A stretch of DNA of 52,260 bases from SXOA01 sp051004015 (GTDB lineage Bacteria; Planctomycetota; Planctomycetia; Pirellulales; Pirellulaceae): contig JBPCKT010000116.1 of NCBI GenBank assembly GCA_051004015.1, positions 1-52,260 of the forward strand, read 5' to 3'. Position 1 is the stretch's first letter. Every line of letters starts with the position of its first letter. The translations under genes were made by a program, and so were the position numbers. The notes beneath the pieces were generated by a model. It saw nothing but the letters and a program-made list of their open reading frames with translations, made no database searches and was not told the origin of the DNA. Positions 44,867 to 52,260 of the stretch are shown in pieces.

Positions 44867-47800
44867 TTATTTGCTGCTAGTGGTTTTGACCGGCGCTGTC
44901 TTGGCGGGAGCCGACTTCGTGGCTGCCGGCGCCGCGGCCGGTTTGACAACGGCGGGGGTCGTGGCGCTGGTCGGAGTGGTTTTGGGCGCGACAGGCACCT
45001 TGGGAGCCTCTTTTGCATTCACGGGGGGTGGGCGACGCCGCAGCGCCTCGATGCCGACCACCGGCTCACCGAGTGATTTCTGGATCTTTTTCATCAGGGC
45101 GTCGTACTGGCCTTCCCACTTCGGCCCCCCGACATCGTAGAGCCCGATGGTTTGGGCAATGTCCAATTTGGCTTGCCTGAAGCGGTCGGTCTTGGCGGCC
45201 TGATCCTTTTCCGCCAACGCCCAGTTATAGCGGGAGAGGGCGAGGTTGTAGCGAGCTTCGTGAAACTGCTCAACGTATTTGGGGTTATTGGCGGTCATCT
45301 TGCCGATTTCCCCCCAGCCCCAAATGATGTGCTTGTTCTGCTTTGCCTCGTCCGGATTGTTCTTATCGGGGCGAGCACCGACGATCGCATCCTTATAGCG
45401 ATCCTTGATTCCCTTGTCCCCCCAGTTTTGATAGGTCCTGGCCGCCTCGACTTGCACCGGAAGCTTGGTGGGGCTGACCCGGAGAATTTCCACGAATATA
45501 TCCATCGACCCCTTATAATCGTTCAGCGTGCGCAGGGTCTTGGCCATCTGCATGCGGATGGAATCCGCCATGTTGGCCGTCAGGAAGCTTTTGTTGGCCG
45601 TTCCCTTGGCGAGAATGTTCTTATAGGCGGCAACGGCCTGATCGAGATACGTTTTGGCCTCCGGCGGAACGCCCTTATTGTTGGTCAAAAAGCTCTCTCC
45701 CATCCCGCGATAGGTTTCTGCCACCCAGTACAGGACGTTGAGCTCGGTGGCATCCTCCCCCACTTGCTTGAGGAATTCCTCAAAACCCGGGGTGAGGGCG
45801 GCTTTGGCTTTGGGATCGGCGATTTCCAGTTGCGTCTGCAGGTCGCGGGCGAGCGCGACATAAATGGCCACCAGCTTGTTAGGTCCATCCGGCGTGCCTG
45901 CCATCGCGGTTTTTAGGGCCGCCATCATCTCCTTGGCCTTCTTGATGGTCGCCGCGGTGTCTTTCGCCGTGCCCAGCGTGGAGATATAGGCCCGGAGGGC
46001 GATCTTATAGGCTTCGACTTCGAAGCCCTCCTTTTGTGTGGAAGGATGCTTGGCCTTGATCAGCGTCAGCACCCCCAGCTTGGGGTCTTCCAGCTTTTCC
46101 ACGCACTTCGCCGGCTCATTGGTATCGACGTATATCTGGGCCAGCGACAGCACCGCGGTGACGACGACATTGGAAACCTCTCCCGTGGCCTGCATCCGGT
46201 CGACGCCGGCAATCAAAATGCTTTTGGCCTGCTTCTTGAGCTCCTCGAGCTCGGCCTTCCGCTTGGAAACCGTGTCCGCGTCGGGAGCTGTCGAGGGATC
46301 CTGATCCCAGCCCCGAGTTTCTCGCTGCCCTTCCAGGTAGGCGGCCCAGAGGGCCTGCCCCGTTTTGAGCTCCGCGATCCCTCGGTTAGGAGAGTCCGCC
46401 GCAATCTTGCTCAAGAACTCGAGTGCCTTGTCCAGCTTCTTCTCGCGGATCATGAAGGGGATCAGCGTGTTGAGCGCGTCTTCCGCCTCCGGCTGGTCGG
46501 GCCACTTCTTCACGATATAGTCGCAAATCTTGACAACCTGCTGCGATTCAAAGTCTCGCTCATCAGGTTTGGCCAGGGCATAGAGCTTGAGGTAGGAAGC
46601 CATGGCGATCTTGGCGCACGGGCGGGCGCCCTGGGCGTCGGGATATTTCGTGGCCAGGAATTCGCCCAGCACAATAGCCTCGAAGTATTTCTCTTCGTTA
46701 TAAGAGAGGAAACAGACAAAGTAGCGGAGCAGGTTCAGGTCGTTCACGTCCGTGTCGGCTTCCGCCAGGCGAAGGGCCGCATTCAGAAACTGATTGGCGT
46801 CCGCGCGAGCTTCCTCGGAAGCTTTGCGGGCATCTTCGATCTGCTGCTGGAGGATGGCTTTCTGCTGGGGATTGGCAATGGTCGGCAGGCGCTGACTGAC
46901 TTCCTTGACAATCAAATCGGAGTCCTGCATCTTCTGGATCGCGTCCTTGCCCGCATTCCGGGCATCGACAAAAGTTTTGGGGTCTGGCTTCTGGGCGACT
47001 GTTTCCGTATCGCCGCCGGCGAAGTCGGCAATCAGCTTGCGGGCGTCATTCTGCCAGGGACCGGTCGCCCGCGATGCTTCGGTGGCGAATTTCTTGCCGG
47101 CATTGAGCAGCTTTTTGATTTCGTTGGTATTGACGGGCTTTTCCTTCCGCAATTCGGCTATCCGAAGTTTGGCGGCGGTGGCGATTTTCACCCGCATTTC
47201 CATGAACTCGGGGGTCTTGTCCTCGTTGGCCCGAGCCTCGTTCACCACGGGGTAAGCCTTGTCCATGATCTCCTTGTGCATCTTCTCCGCCAGCCAGGAA
47301 TCCAAGGCGAGCTCCATCGTCTTCACCCGGAGCTTGTGGAATTCATCCGGCGAATCGGGATTGGAGAGCAGGTCGGACGTGAAATATCCGATGGCTTCCT
47401 TGTGCTTGCCGAGCTTCTGGTTGCAGCGGGCCTGGTACAGGCGGGCGTAGAGCCCGGCCATCCGCGTGCGGTAATTCTCGTAAATCTTCTTGTAACCGGC
47501 GGCGGCGTCGGTGTAGGCCTTCGTTTGCTCGGGACCCTTGGGATGAGTCTCGGCCAGCTCTTCGGTCGTGGCGGGGATGAGCAACTGGGCCATCAGGAAA
47601 TCGAGCCGCAAGCGTTCCCGCTCCTCATACTTCTTGGGATCGGATTTCTCCGTGATCGAGGCGGGATATGCCTTCAGCCGCTCCCGCAGCTCATCGACGA
47701 GCTTCTCAAAGACGACTTTGGCCTCGGTGTACAGGACGCGGGCCTCGCCATAGAGCTTCGTCTTTTCCGCCCCCACCTGCTTTTCGGACTTCTTCATTTT

Positions 47801-48190
47801 CAGGCGAGCACGCTCGACGAGCAGGTTGCCGAGCTGGCTGCGGGCGGCGTTGATGAGCGGGCTGGTCCCTTGCTGGGTGACAAACTGGCTCAGCACCTGC
47901 TGCGCGTCATTGAGCCACTTCTCTCGGATGACGATGTCCCGCTGGAACTTGGCCCCCTCGACCAGCGTCAGGCCGCGCTCGTATTGCAACGTCTCCTTAA
48001 ACGCCACTGGCACCGCCGGATTCCCCTCAATGCTATTGAGATAATCAATGGCCACGTCGTGGTACTTTTGGCGGCGCAGGGCATCCAAAAATTCGCGAGC
48101 GGGCTCCACGGCCTGGACCTGCGGCAGCCAAGGGGCAGCGGCGGCCAGAAGGAGCGTGGAAAGGAGCCAGCGAGGGGAGAGGCGTCTCAT
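44867..48190 (-). CDS. Large secreted helical-repeat (TPR-like) protein
   Basis: A 1107-residue exported protein with signal peptide (about 1-27). It is almost all helical, with a TPR-like solenoid (LYARLYQARCNQKLGKHKEA, ALNTLIPFMIREKKLDKALE, LRYFVCFLSYNEEKYFEAIV). The C-terminal 60 residues are low-complexity Pro/Ala/Lys/Thr and probably disordered, ready to reach the wall or a partner. It resembles large planctomycete TPR proteins beside ExbBD genes. With its neighbours it may be a periplasmic arm of an ExbBD-driven machine. Confidence 0.85.
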   Translation of the reverse strand: MRRLSPRWLLSTLLLAAAAPWLPQVQAVEPAREFLDALRRQKYHDVAIDYLNSIEGNPAVPVAFKETLQYERGLTLVEGAKFQRDIVIREKWLNDAQQVLSQFVTQQGTSPLINAARSQLGNLLVERARLKMKKSEKQVGAEKTKLYGEARVLYTEAKVVFEKLVDELRERLKAYPASITEKSDPKKYEERERLRLDFLMAQLLIPATTEELAETHPKGPEQTKAYTDAAAGYKKIYENYRTRMAGLYARLYQARCNQKLGKHKEAIGYFTSDLLSNPDSPDEFHKLRVKTMELALDSWLAEKMHKEIMDKAYPVVNEARANEDKTPEFMEMRVKIATAAKLRIAELRKEKPVNTNEIKKLLNAGKKFATEASRATGPWQNDARKLIADFAGGDTETVAQKPDPKTFVDARNAGKDAIQKMQDSDLIVKEVSQRLPTIANPQQKAILQQQIEDARKASEEARADANQFLNAALRLAEADTDVNDLNLLRYFVCFLSYNEEKYFEAIVLGEFLATKYPDAQGARPCAKIAMASYLKLYALAKPDERDFESQQVVKICDYIVKKWPDQPEAEDALNTLIPFMIREKKLDKALEFLSKIAADSPNRGIAELKTGQALWAAYLEGQRETRGWDQDPSTAPDADTVSKRKAELEELKKQAKSILIAGVDRMQATGEVSNVVVTAVLSLAQIYVDTNEPAKCVEKLEDPKLGVLTLIKAKHPSTQKEGFEVEAYKIALRAYISTLGTAKDTAATIKKAKEMMAALKTAMAGTPDGPNKLVAIYVALARDLQTQLEIADPKAKAALTPGFEEFLKQVGEDATELNVLYWVAETYRGMGESFLTNNKGVPPEAKTYLDQAVAAYKNILAKGTANKSFLTANMADSIRMQMAKTLRTLNDYKGSMDIFVEILRVSPTKLPVQVEAARTYQNWGDKGIKDRYKDAIVGARPDKNNPDEAKQNKHIIWGWGEIGKMTANNPKYVEQFHEARYNLALSRYNWALAEKDQAAKTDRFRQAKLDIAQTIGLYDVGGPKWEGQYDALMKKIQKSLGEPVVGIEALRRRPPPVNAKEAPKVPVAPKTTPTSATTPAVVKPAAAPAATKSAPAKTAPVKTTSSK

Positions 48191-48297
48191 GATTGGTTTC
48201 CTTACGGCATCACCGCCTGGCGACAGCCGCGGCGCTGCAACAAAACTGCAAGTACGTCAGATTATAAGCAAAAGGAATGGACTTCAACGGGTTCACC

Positions 48298-48395
48298 GGC
48301 GAGCGGCCTGCGTAAGCTGGCCGGTGAGTCGTCACGCCGGGGCGGTCGTTTTCGCCACTGCGACGTTACCGGCCAGCTTACGCAGGCCGCTCGCC
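48298..48395. repeat. Perfect 28-bp inverted repeat between the VWA and TPR genes
   Basis: Positions 48298-48325 and 48368-48395 are exact inverted repeats of 28 bases; the arm begins GGCGAGCGGCCTGCGTAAGC. The 42-base centre includes CGGGGCGG and its own weak pairing. It sits 12 bases after the VWA gene stop, so a transcript ending there would separate the sigma/VWA pair from the TPR genes downstream. The stem is long enough for a terminator, but no T-run follows. Confidence 0.85.
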
Positions 48396-48407
48396 AGTCG
48401 GAACACG

Positions 48408-50573
48408 CTACTTCTTCTCCAGTTTCTCCAGGCGTGCCACAAACTCCAAAAACGCTTGAAAATCCGGCCGCTGTGCCAGCCGGGGGTGGACGGTGCGTCC
48501 GGCGGCGAGCACACCTTCGAGCCCGCGACCGTTGGCGGGAATCATCCCCAGCTCGCGGAGAGCATCGCGCGAGCCCTTGAGCACTTCGGCCGTCTCCGCC
48601 GCCAATGCCGCTTGTTGCAAGCAGAGGGGCATTTCCGCCGCGGAGGGGGCGAACTGCAGCCGGCTGATGCGCTGCAGCACTCGCCGCGCGGAGCCGCTGG
48701 CTGGGTCTTTCCAGGTCAATTCGGCCAGCCCCACGTCGTCGCTCTCACCGGGTTTGAACCAGATTTCGAACAGGCCGGTTGCCGCTTCCCCAGCTTTCAG
48801 CTCGGCATCGAGAGACGGCGGATTAATGGCGGCAAACGAATTCGCATCATGCCCGATGAGCCGCCAGGCCGCCACGCATTCGGGATTGAACCGCACGCTC
48901 AGCTTTGCCTCGGACGCGACCACCGGAGAGCGGCCGGAGAGCATTTCCAGCAGGTGCCAGTAGATTCTTCCCGCATCGGGCGTGCGGCGGGCATCCCCGC
49001 TCAGGATCCTCGCCCACTCGGCCAGGGCCGGGTCGATTTCGCTCCGGTCGCTGACATCCAGAATCTGCATCTTTGCCCCTACCGCCTCGCCTTCGGCCAA
49101 TAGCGAGCGAACTTGCGATTCCGTCGCCTGAGGCATAATCACGCGGCTGTCGGTTATGAGCACCAGCCGCTTGGCCTGCGGCAGACTGTCGGAAAGCAAC
49201 AGCGTCATCGCTGCTTGCAGTCCGGCCGCCAGGTCCGTGCCGCCATGCGGCTCGACGGAAAGCAGCAGCCGCTTCAATCCTTCTTTGTCGCCAGCGGATG
49301 CTTTTTCCACCCGCTCGATGACTTCCTCCTGGAAGAGAACAAGCGAGAGATAGTCCCCCGGCTCCAATTGATCAAACAGCCGGCTGACCCCTTGCCGCAC
49401 TTCATTCAGTCGACTGCCGCGGGACATGCTGGAGGAGAGGTCAATCGCCAGGACCAGATGCGTGCCATGGCTGGTCGGCCGCTGCAAAGCACCGGCTTGA
49501 ACGCCGACCTGCAATAGCGCCGTACCCTCCGGCCCGAAGACCGACGGCCCCGCGGCCGTACGAATGCCCAGCGTTCCCGGCTCCGGCAGTGGAAAGCGAT
49601 AGTTGACGCTGGCCAGAAAATCCTCCACCCGAATCTGCCGCGGGTCCGGCCGGCGATTCTGGCCGACGAGCTTCTGAACTTCCAGATACGACTGCACGCG
49701 GGTGGAGAGTGGAACGGCCGCCAGGGCGAGCTCGTCTCCCGCGCTCGGCTCCACCGGCGGATGCGTGCGATGCCGCAGGAAGAACGCCCGGCCGGGTCCG
49801 AAAAGCGGCGGCTCCATCCCGGCGGCCAGCGGCAGCCGAGGAGAATCCAGCTCCCCGGGCACGTCTTCGCTAAAACTGCTGTAGCTCATCACGCCCCAGC
49901 GCATGCGGACGACGTCGTCCAACGGCAGCACGCCGCCGGCCAGGCTGGCCTGCCACAGGCCGACCGCGCCGGGGGGCAGCTCGTTGCCGAGGTCGGGGGA
50001 ATCGATATTGCAGATGGAAGAGCGAGGAAAAGAGACAAACTGGAAGGCTTCGTTGGGCGGCTCTGGTGAAATGAATTCATGACCATGGGTGTTTGGGAAT
50101 ATCAGCAATTCGTCGCTCTCGGTTTCCACCGATGCCTGCAACGTCATCGGTCCACCGTACGCCACAAATGTCGGCTGGATTTCTACATCCGGCCTCGGAA
50201 ACGCCGAGCCGACGAGCATGGCCGTGCCCGAAAATAGCGCCAGCCCGATCGCCACGAAGAGGGCTGCCGCCAGCGCCGCGTGCGTGGCCAGATCCGCCAG
50301 GCGGCCCGCGCGGCCCGCTAACGTGGACCTGCGCGCTTGCCACACGATTTCAAAAGGGACGGGCACGTTCGTCAGCGAGCGGTCGACCCATTCGTCCAGC
50401 GGAATTTCCTTCAGCCGCGACAATAGCACCTGCGGCACGGCAATCTGGGTCAGCGCCGCATCGACTTCCGCCTCCGAAAATTCCAACGACGACTTCAGCC
50501 GGGAGAGAAACCCCTCCGGCACCGCGACCTCGCGGAGTAGTGCGTCGATTTCGTTGTCAGGAAGTTCGGACAT
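48408..50573 (-). CDS. YfbK-like VWA membrane protein with a threefold N-terminal repeat
   Basis: A 721-residue protein coded 6 bases after the ECF sigma gene. Residues 9-81 hold three copies of a 26-28 residue module with the core DxxLxxVxVPxxxLxRL (Asp10/38/64, Pro19/47/73). One membrane helix (about 98-122) follows. The outer part has an extended region, then a YfbK-type VWA domain (about 374-545) with a complete MIDAS: DLSSS, Thr in GGTDLAAGL, Asp in LITDSR. SVRFNPECVAAWRLIGHDAN marks the YfbK C-terminal domain. The cytoplasmic repeat could bind the sigma factor, making it an anti-sigma factor with a VWA sensor. Confidence 0.88.
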   Translation of the reverse strand: MSELPDNEIDALLREVAVPEGFLSRLKSSLEFSEAEVDAALTQIAVPQVLLSRLKEIPLDEWVDRSLTNVPVPFEIVWQARRSTLAGRAGRLADLATHAALAAALFVAIGLALFSGTAMLVGSAFPRPDVEIQPTFVAYGGPMTLQASVETESDELLIFPNTHGHEFISPEPPNEAFQFVSFPRSSICNIDSPDLGNELPPGAVGLWQASLAGGVLPLDDVVRMRWGVMSYSSFSEDVPGELDSPRLPLAAGMEPPLFGPGRAFFLRHRTHPPVEPSAGDELALAAVPLSTRVQSYLEVQKLVGQNRRPDPRQIRVEDFLASVNYRFPLPEPGTLGIRTAAGPSVFGPEGTALLQVGVQAGALQRPTSHGTHLVLAIDLSSSMSRGSRLNEVRQGVSRLFDQLEPGDYLSLVLFQEEVIERVEKASAGDKEGLKRLLLSVEPHGGTDLAAGLQAAMTLLLSDSLPQAKRLVLITDSRVIMPQATESQVRSLLAEGEAVGAKMQILDVSDRSEIDPALAEWARILSGDARRTPDAGRIYWHLLEMLSGRSPVVASEAKLSVRFNPECVAAWRLIGHDANSFAAINPPSLDAELKAGEAATGLFEIWFKPGESDDVGLAELTWKDPASGSARRVLQRISRLQFAPSAAEMPLCLQQAALAAETAEVLKGSRDALRELGMIPANGRGLEGVLAAGRTVHPRLAQRPDFQAFLEFVARLEKLEKK

Positions 50574-50579
50574 GGTTTG

Positions 50580-51074
50580 TTACGTCTTCGTCCCCACCAG
50601 CACATCCCTCAGCCGCCGCCGGGCCCTGCTGACGCGGGAGAGGACCGTTCCCAGCGGCATGTCCAGCATGTCGGCCACTTCCTGATGCGTCAGCTCGCCG
50701 ACGACCACCAGCAGAAGCGTCTCCCGCAGTTCTTCCGGCAGTTGTGACAGGGCAAACTGCATCTCGTCGGTGTAGCCGCTGGCGAGCGGGTCCACGGCTT
50801 CGACACCCGGCTCGCGCCCCTCGCCACTGACGACGGAAAGCGGCCCTGACTTTCGCCAGCGGTCCACCACTCGCCGCCGCAGGATGGAGGCCAGCCAGGC
50901 CCGGTCCCCCCGCCCCTCTTCGTAAGCGTCGCGGCTCTTCCAGGCGGAACGAAACGCCTCCTGCACCATGTCTTCCGCCTCGTGCCGGTCCCCCACCATG
51001 CGGTAGGCCACCCGGAACAACGCGGGACCATGGTCATCGACCAGCGCGTTAAATTGAGCCAGCGTCAGCGCCAA
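50580..51074 (-). CDS. ECF-type RNA polymerase sigma factor
   Basis: A 164-residue sigma-70 family protein. Region 2 is GPALFRVAYRMVGDRHEAED followed by MVQEAFRSAWK; region 4 is LPEELRETLLLVVVGELTHQ with the helix-turn-helix EVADMLDMPLGTVLSRV. The start is a TTG at 51074 with GAGG 6 bases upstream; no better in-frame start precedes region 2. Stop and the next start are 6 bases apart, so it is co-transcribed with the VWA protein. Confidence 0.92.
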   Translation of the reverse strand: MALTLAQFNALVDDHGPALFRVAYRMVGDRHEAEDMVQEAFRSAWKSRDAYEEGRGDRAWLASILRRRVVDRWRKSGPLSVVSGEGREPGVEAVDPLASGYTDEMQFALSQLPEELRETLLLVVVGELTHQEVADMLDMPLGTVLSRVSRARRRLRDVLVGTKT

Positions 51075-51285
51075 ACTGTGCCTCGCTCACCTTTCAATTG
51101 GATGGCTGCTCCGCACTTCCAGCCTGCCGGCGGCCAAAAGGAGCGCCACTCCGTAAACCCTGATTCGCGGCGTGTTGGCCAGATTATTCCCCGGCAAAGA
51201 GGTGCCGCCCGGCCGAACATCTGCCCCTCTATATCATTACACAGCAAGGGGTTGGGGAATGCAAATGCTTGCTGGATTCGACGTT

Positions 51286-52062
51286 TCAGTGGCTGATCAA
51301 CGTATTGGGCAAGGCCCTTTGCAACTCCTTGACCCCCTTGTCCGTCACGTTCGTGTTTTTGAGCGACAGTTCCTTGAGATTGACCAATCGTCTCAAGTGT
51401 ACCAGTCCCTTGTCAGTCACCTGGGTGCTTGAGAGGTCCAACGATTCAAGGCTCGTTAGCAAGGAAATCCTTTCCAGACCAGCATTCGAGATAATGGTCT
51501 CGCTGACGCGTAGTTTCTTCAGGTTCTTAAGCGCCGGAAGAGTGCGTACGTCGTCATCATCAAAGAGGCTGTCGTGAAACGATAGAAAGCGCAGTTGCTG
51601 CCACCCGCTCAGAAAATGCCAATTCTTCCCTGAAGCTCTCCGGTTGCCGGAGAATTCGAATTGCTTGACTCCACGGACGCCGCGCAAATGCGAGAGGCCT
51701 TCGTCGGTCACGTTCGGTGCTTGAATTATCAACGAATGCAAGTTGGGAAACACCGCAAGTTGCCGCAAGTCGGAGTCTGCGAGGGAGTCGCCATCAAATA
51801 TGGCGGATCTGACCGTTCGAAACTGATCGTCACCCAAGATGACTTTCAGCCGTTCAGGCCGGCTGGAGGGAGCGTTCTGGCTCATGAGCCAATCATGGAA
51901 TACCGATTTTTGGTGCAGCATCTCTATCGCCTGCTCCCCCCTGCGGCATTGCTCTCGCTCCCACGCGACACGACCCAGCAGCAGAGCCGCCAACGTCACG
52001 GCGATCAGCAGCGTCCGCAGGCGAAACTGGAACCAGCGGCGGTGGGGCTTGGGAGGGGACAT
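51286..52062 (-). CDS. Membrane-anchored leucine-rich-repeat protein
   Basis: A 258-residue protein. The N-terminus (RRWFQFRLRTLLIAVTLAAL) is the FQFxLRTLLxxV anchor that many planctomycete proteins share, with a helix at about 15-32. The outer part has LRR units (LHSLIIQAPNVTDEGLSHL, LESLDLSSTQVTDKGLVHL, LKELSLKNTNVTDKGVKEL) ending near the C-terminus. ATG at 52062 was chosen because the frame before it has no family likeness. LRR proteins usually bind partners. No enzyme domain is present. Confidence 0.87.
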   Translation of the reverse strand: MSPPKPHRRWFQFRLRTLLIAVTLAALLLGRVAWEREQCRRGEQAIEMLHQKSVFHDWLMSQNAPSSRPERLKVILGDDQFRTVRSAIFDGDSLADSDLRQLAVFPNLHSLIIQAPNVTDEGLSHLRGVRGVKQFEFSGNRRASGKNWHFLSGWQQLRFLSFHDSLFDDDDVRTLPALKNLKKLRVSETIISNAGLERISLLTSLESLDLSSTQVTDKGLVHLRRLVNLKELSLKNTNVTDKGVKELQRALPNTLISH

Positions 52063-52168
52063 GCCAGCTATTGTACCGGGCGGGGGCTTTCCCTGCGCAC
52101 ACAAAAGTAGCCGCGGCAGCGGCGGCCAGAACCCAGCCCACGGCTCGCGCCATCGGTATCTACACGAA

Positions 52169-52260
52169 TTAGCTATCTGCGTTCGGACCGGCGCGAGGGA
52201 GCGAGAGAACTTGCTTGGCAAGTTTCCGGAGGTCGGTCAGGTTATGCTCCTCCAGCACCG
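52169..52260 (-). CDS. 3' end of an unidentified gene, cut by the window edge
   Basis: On the minus strand an open frame runs in from the right edge and ends in TAA at 52169-52171. It codes LEEHNLTDLRKLAKQVLSLP and then RAGPNADS, a plausible folded C-terminal helix. The next gene starts 107 bases further on. Too short for a family call. Confidence 0.45.
   Translation of the reverse strand, partial: VLEEHNLTDLRKLAKQVLSLPRAGPNADS

Noticed and set aside
46034..48580. 848-codon plus-strand frame opposite the large TPR gene
   Set aside because: It is the antisense of the 1107-residue protein; its product is rich in Gly, Leu, Arg and His without domains, a usual shadow in G+C-rich DNA.

Overview
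The window (about 52 kb, G+C-rich) looks like chromosomal DNA of a planctomycete, probably from the Pirellula/Gemmata side of the phylum. The signs are a DUF1501 Tat-exported protein, two DUF1080 proteins, a TIGR03009-type protein, secreted PQQ-like propellers, an LRR protein with an FQFRLRTLLIAVT-type N-terminus, ECF sigma factors beside membrane partners, a pyrophosphate-type phosphofructokinase and many short intergenic inverted repeats. No rRNA, tRNA or CRISPR array was seen. These are sequence-reading judgements; no database search was run. | LAYOUT. 1-130: the 5' end of an IS transposase (minus strand) with two direct 13-bp terminal motifs. 296-2895: ECF sigma factor, overlapping membrane anti-sigma-like protein, and an HtrA-like PDZ protein whose catalytic triad is lost. 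3019-6824: DUF1501 protein and a Cu+ P-type ATPase. 6892-9482: two translationally coupled paralogous beta-barrel-like proteins (minus). 9624-16905: SpoU methyltransferase, pentapeptide-repeat protein, PPi-type PFK, TIGR03009 protein, PIG-L deacetylase, small hypothetical, mannose-6-phosphate isomerase. 16933-26726: peptide deformylase, two PQQ-like propellers, DUF1080 protein, universal stress protein, GlyA, acetyltransferase, HpaI-type aldolase, TyrS. 27157-35582: mostly secreted planctomycete proteins of unknown role, a thioredoxin-like/CAP-like protein, a TerB-like protein, a second DUF1080 protein, an M81 (MlrC-like) protein and a Tat-exported protein. 35775-38688: HAMP-like membrane protein, two TadE-like pseudopilins and a TadG-like protein. 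38672-41049: acyltransferase and Xer recombinase. 41050-51074 (all minus): ECF sigma factor, YfbK-like VWA membrane protein, 1107-residue helical-repeat protein, TPR protein, ExbB/TolQ-like channel and three ExbD/TolR proteins. 51286-52260: LRR protein and the 3' end of another gene. | HOW IT FITS. Most genes are housekeeping or stand-alone. The best candidate for an undescribed system is the 10-kb minus-strand locus at 41050-51074: a sigma factor next to a VWA protein with a threefold cytoplasmic repeat (a possible anti-sigma module), followed by exported helical-repeat proteins and a proton-channel motor with three different ExbD subunits. It could be a regulated, ion-driven envelope machine, a planctomycete counterpart of Tol-Pal or Gld-type systems. 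The second theme is at least ten kinds of short intergenic inverted or tandem repeat. Several sit in the leader directly before a start codon (tyrS and xerD share one in the same orientation), and one supplies the stop codon of an exbD gene.
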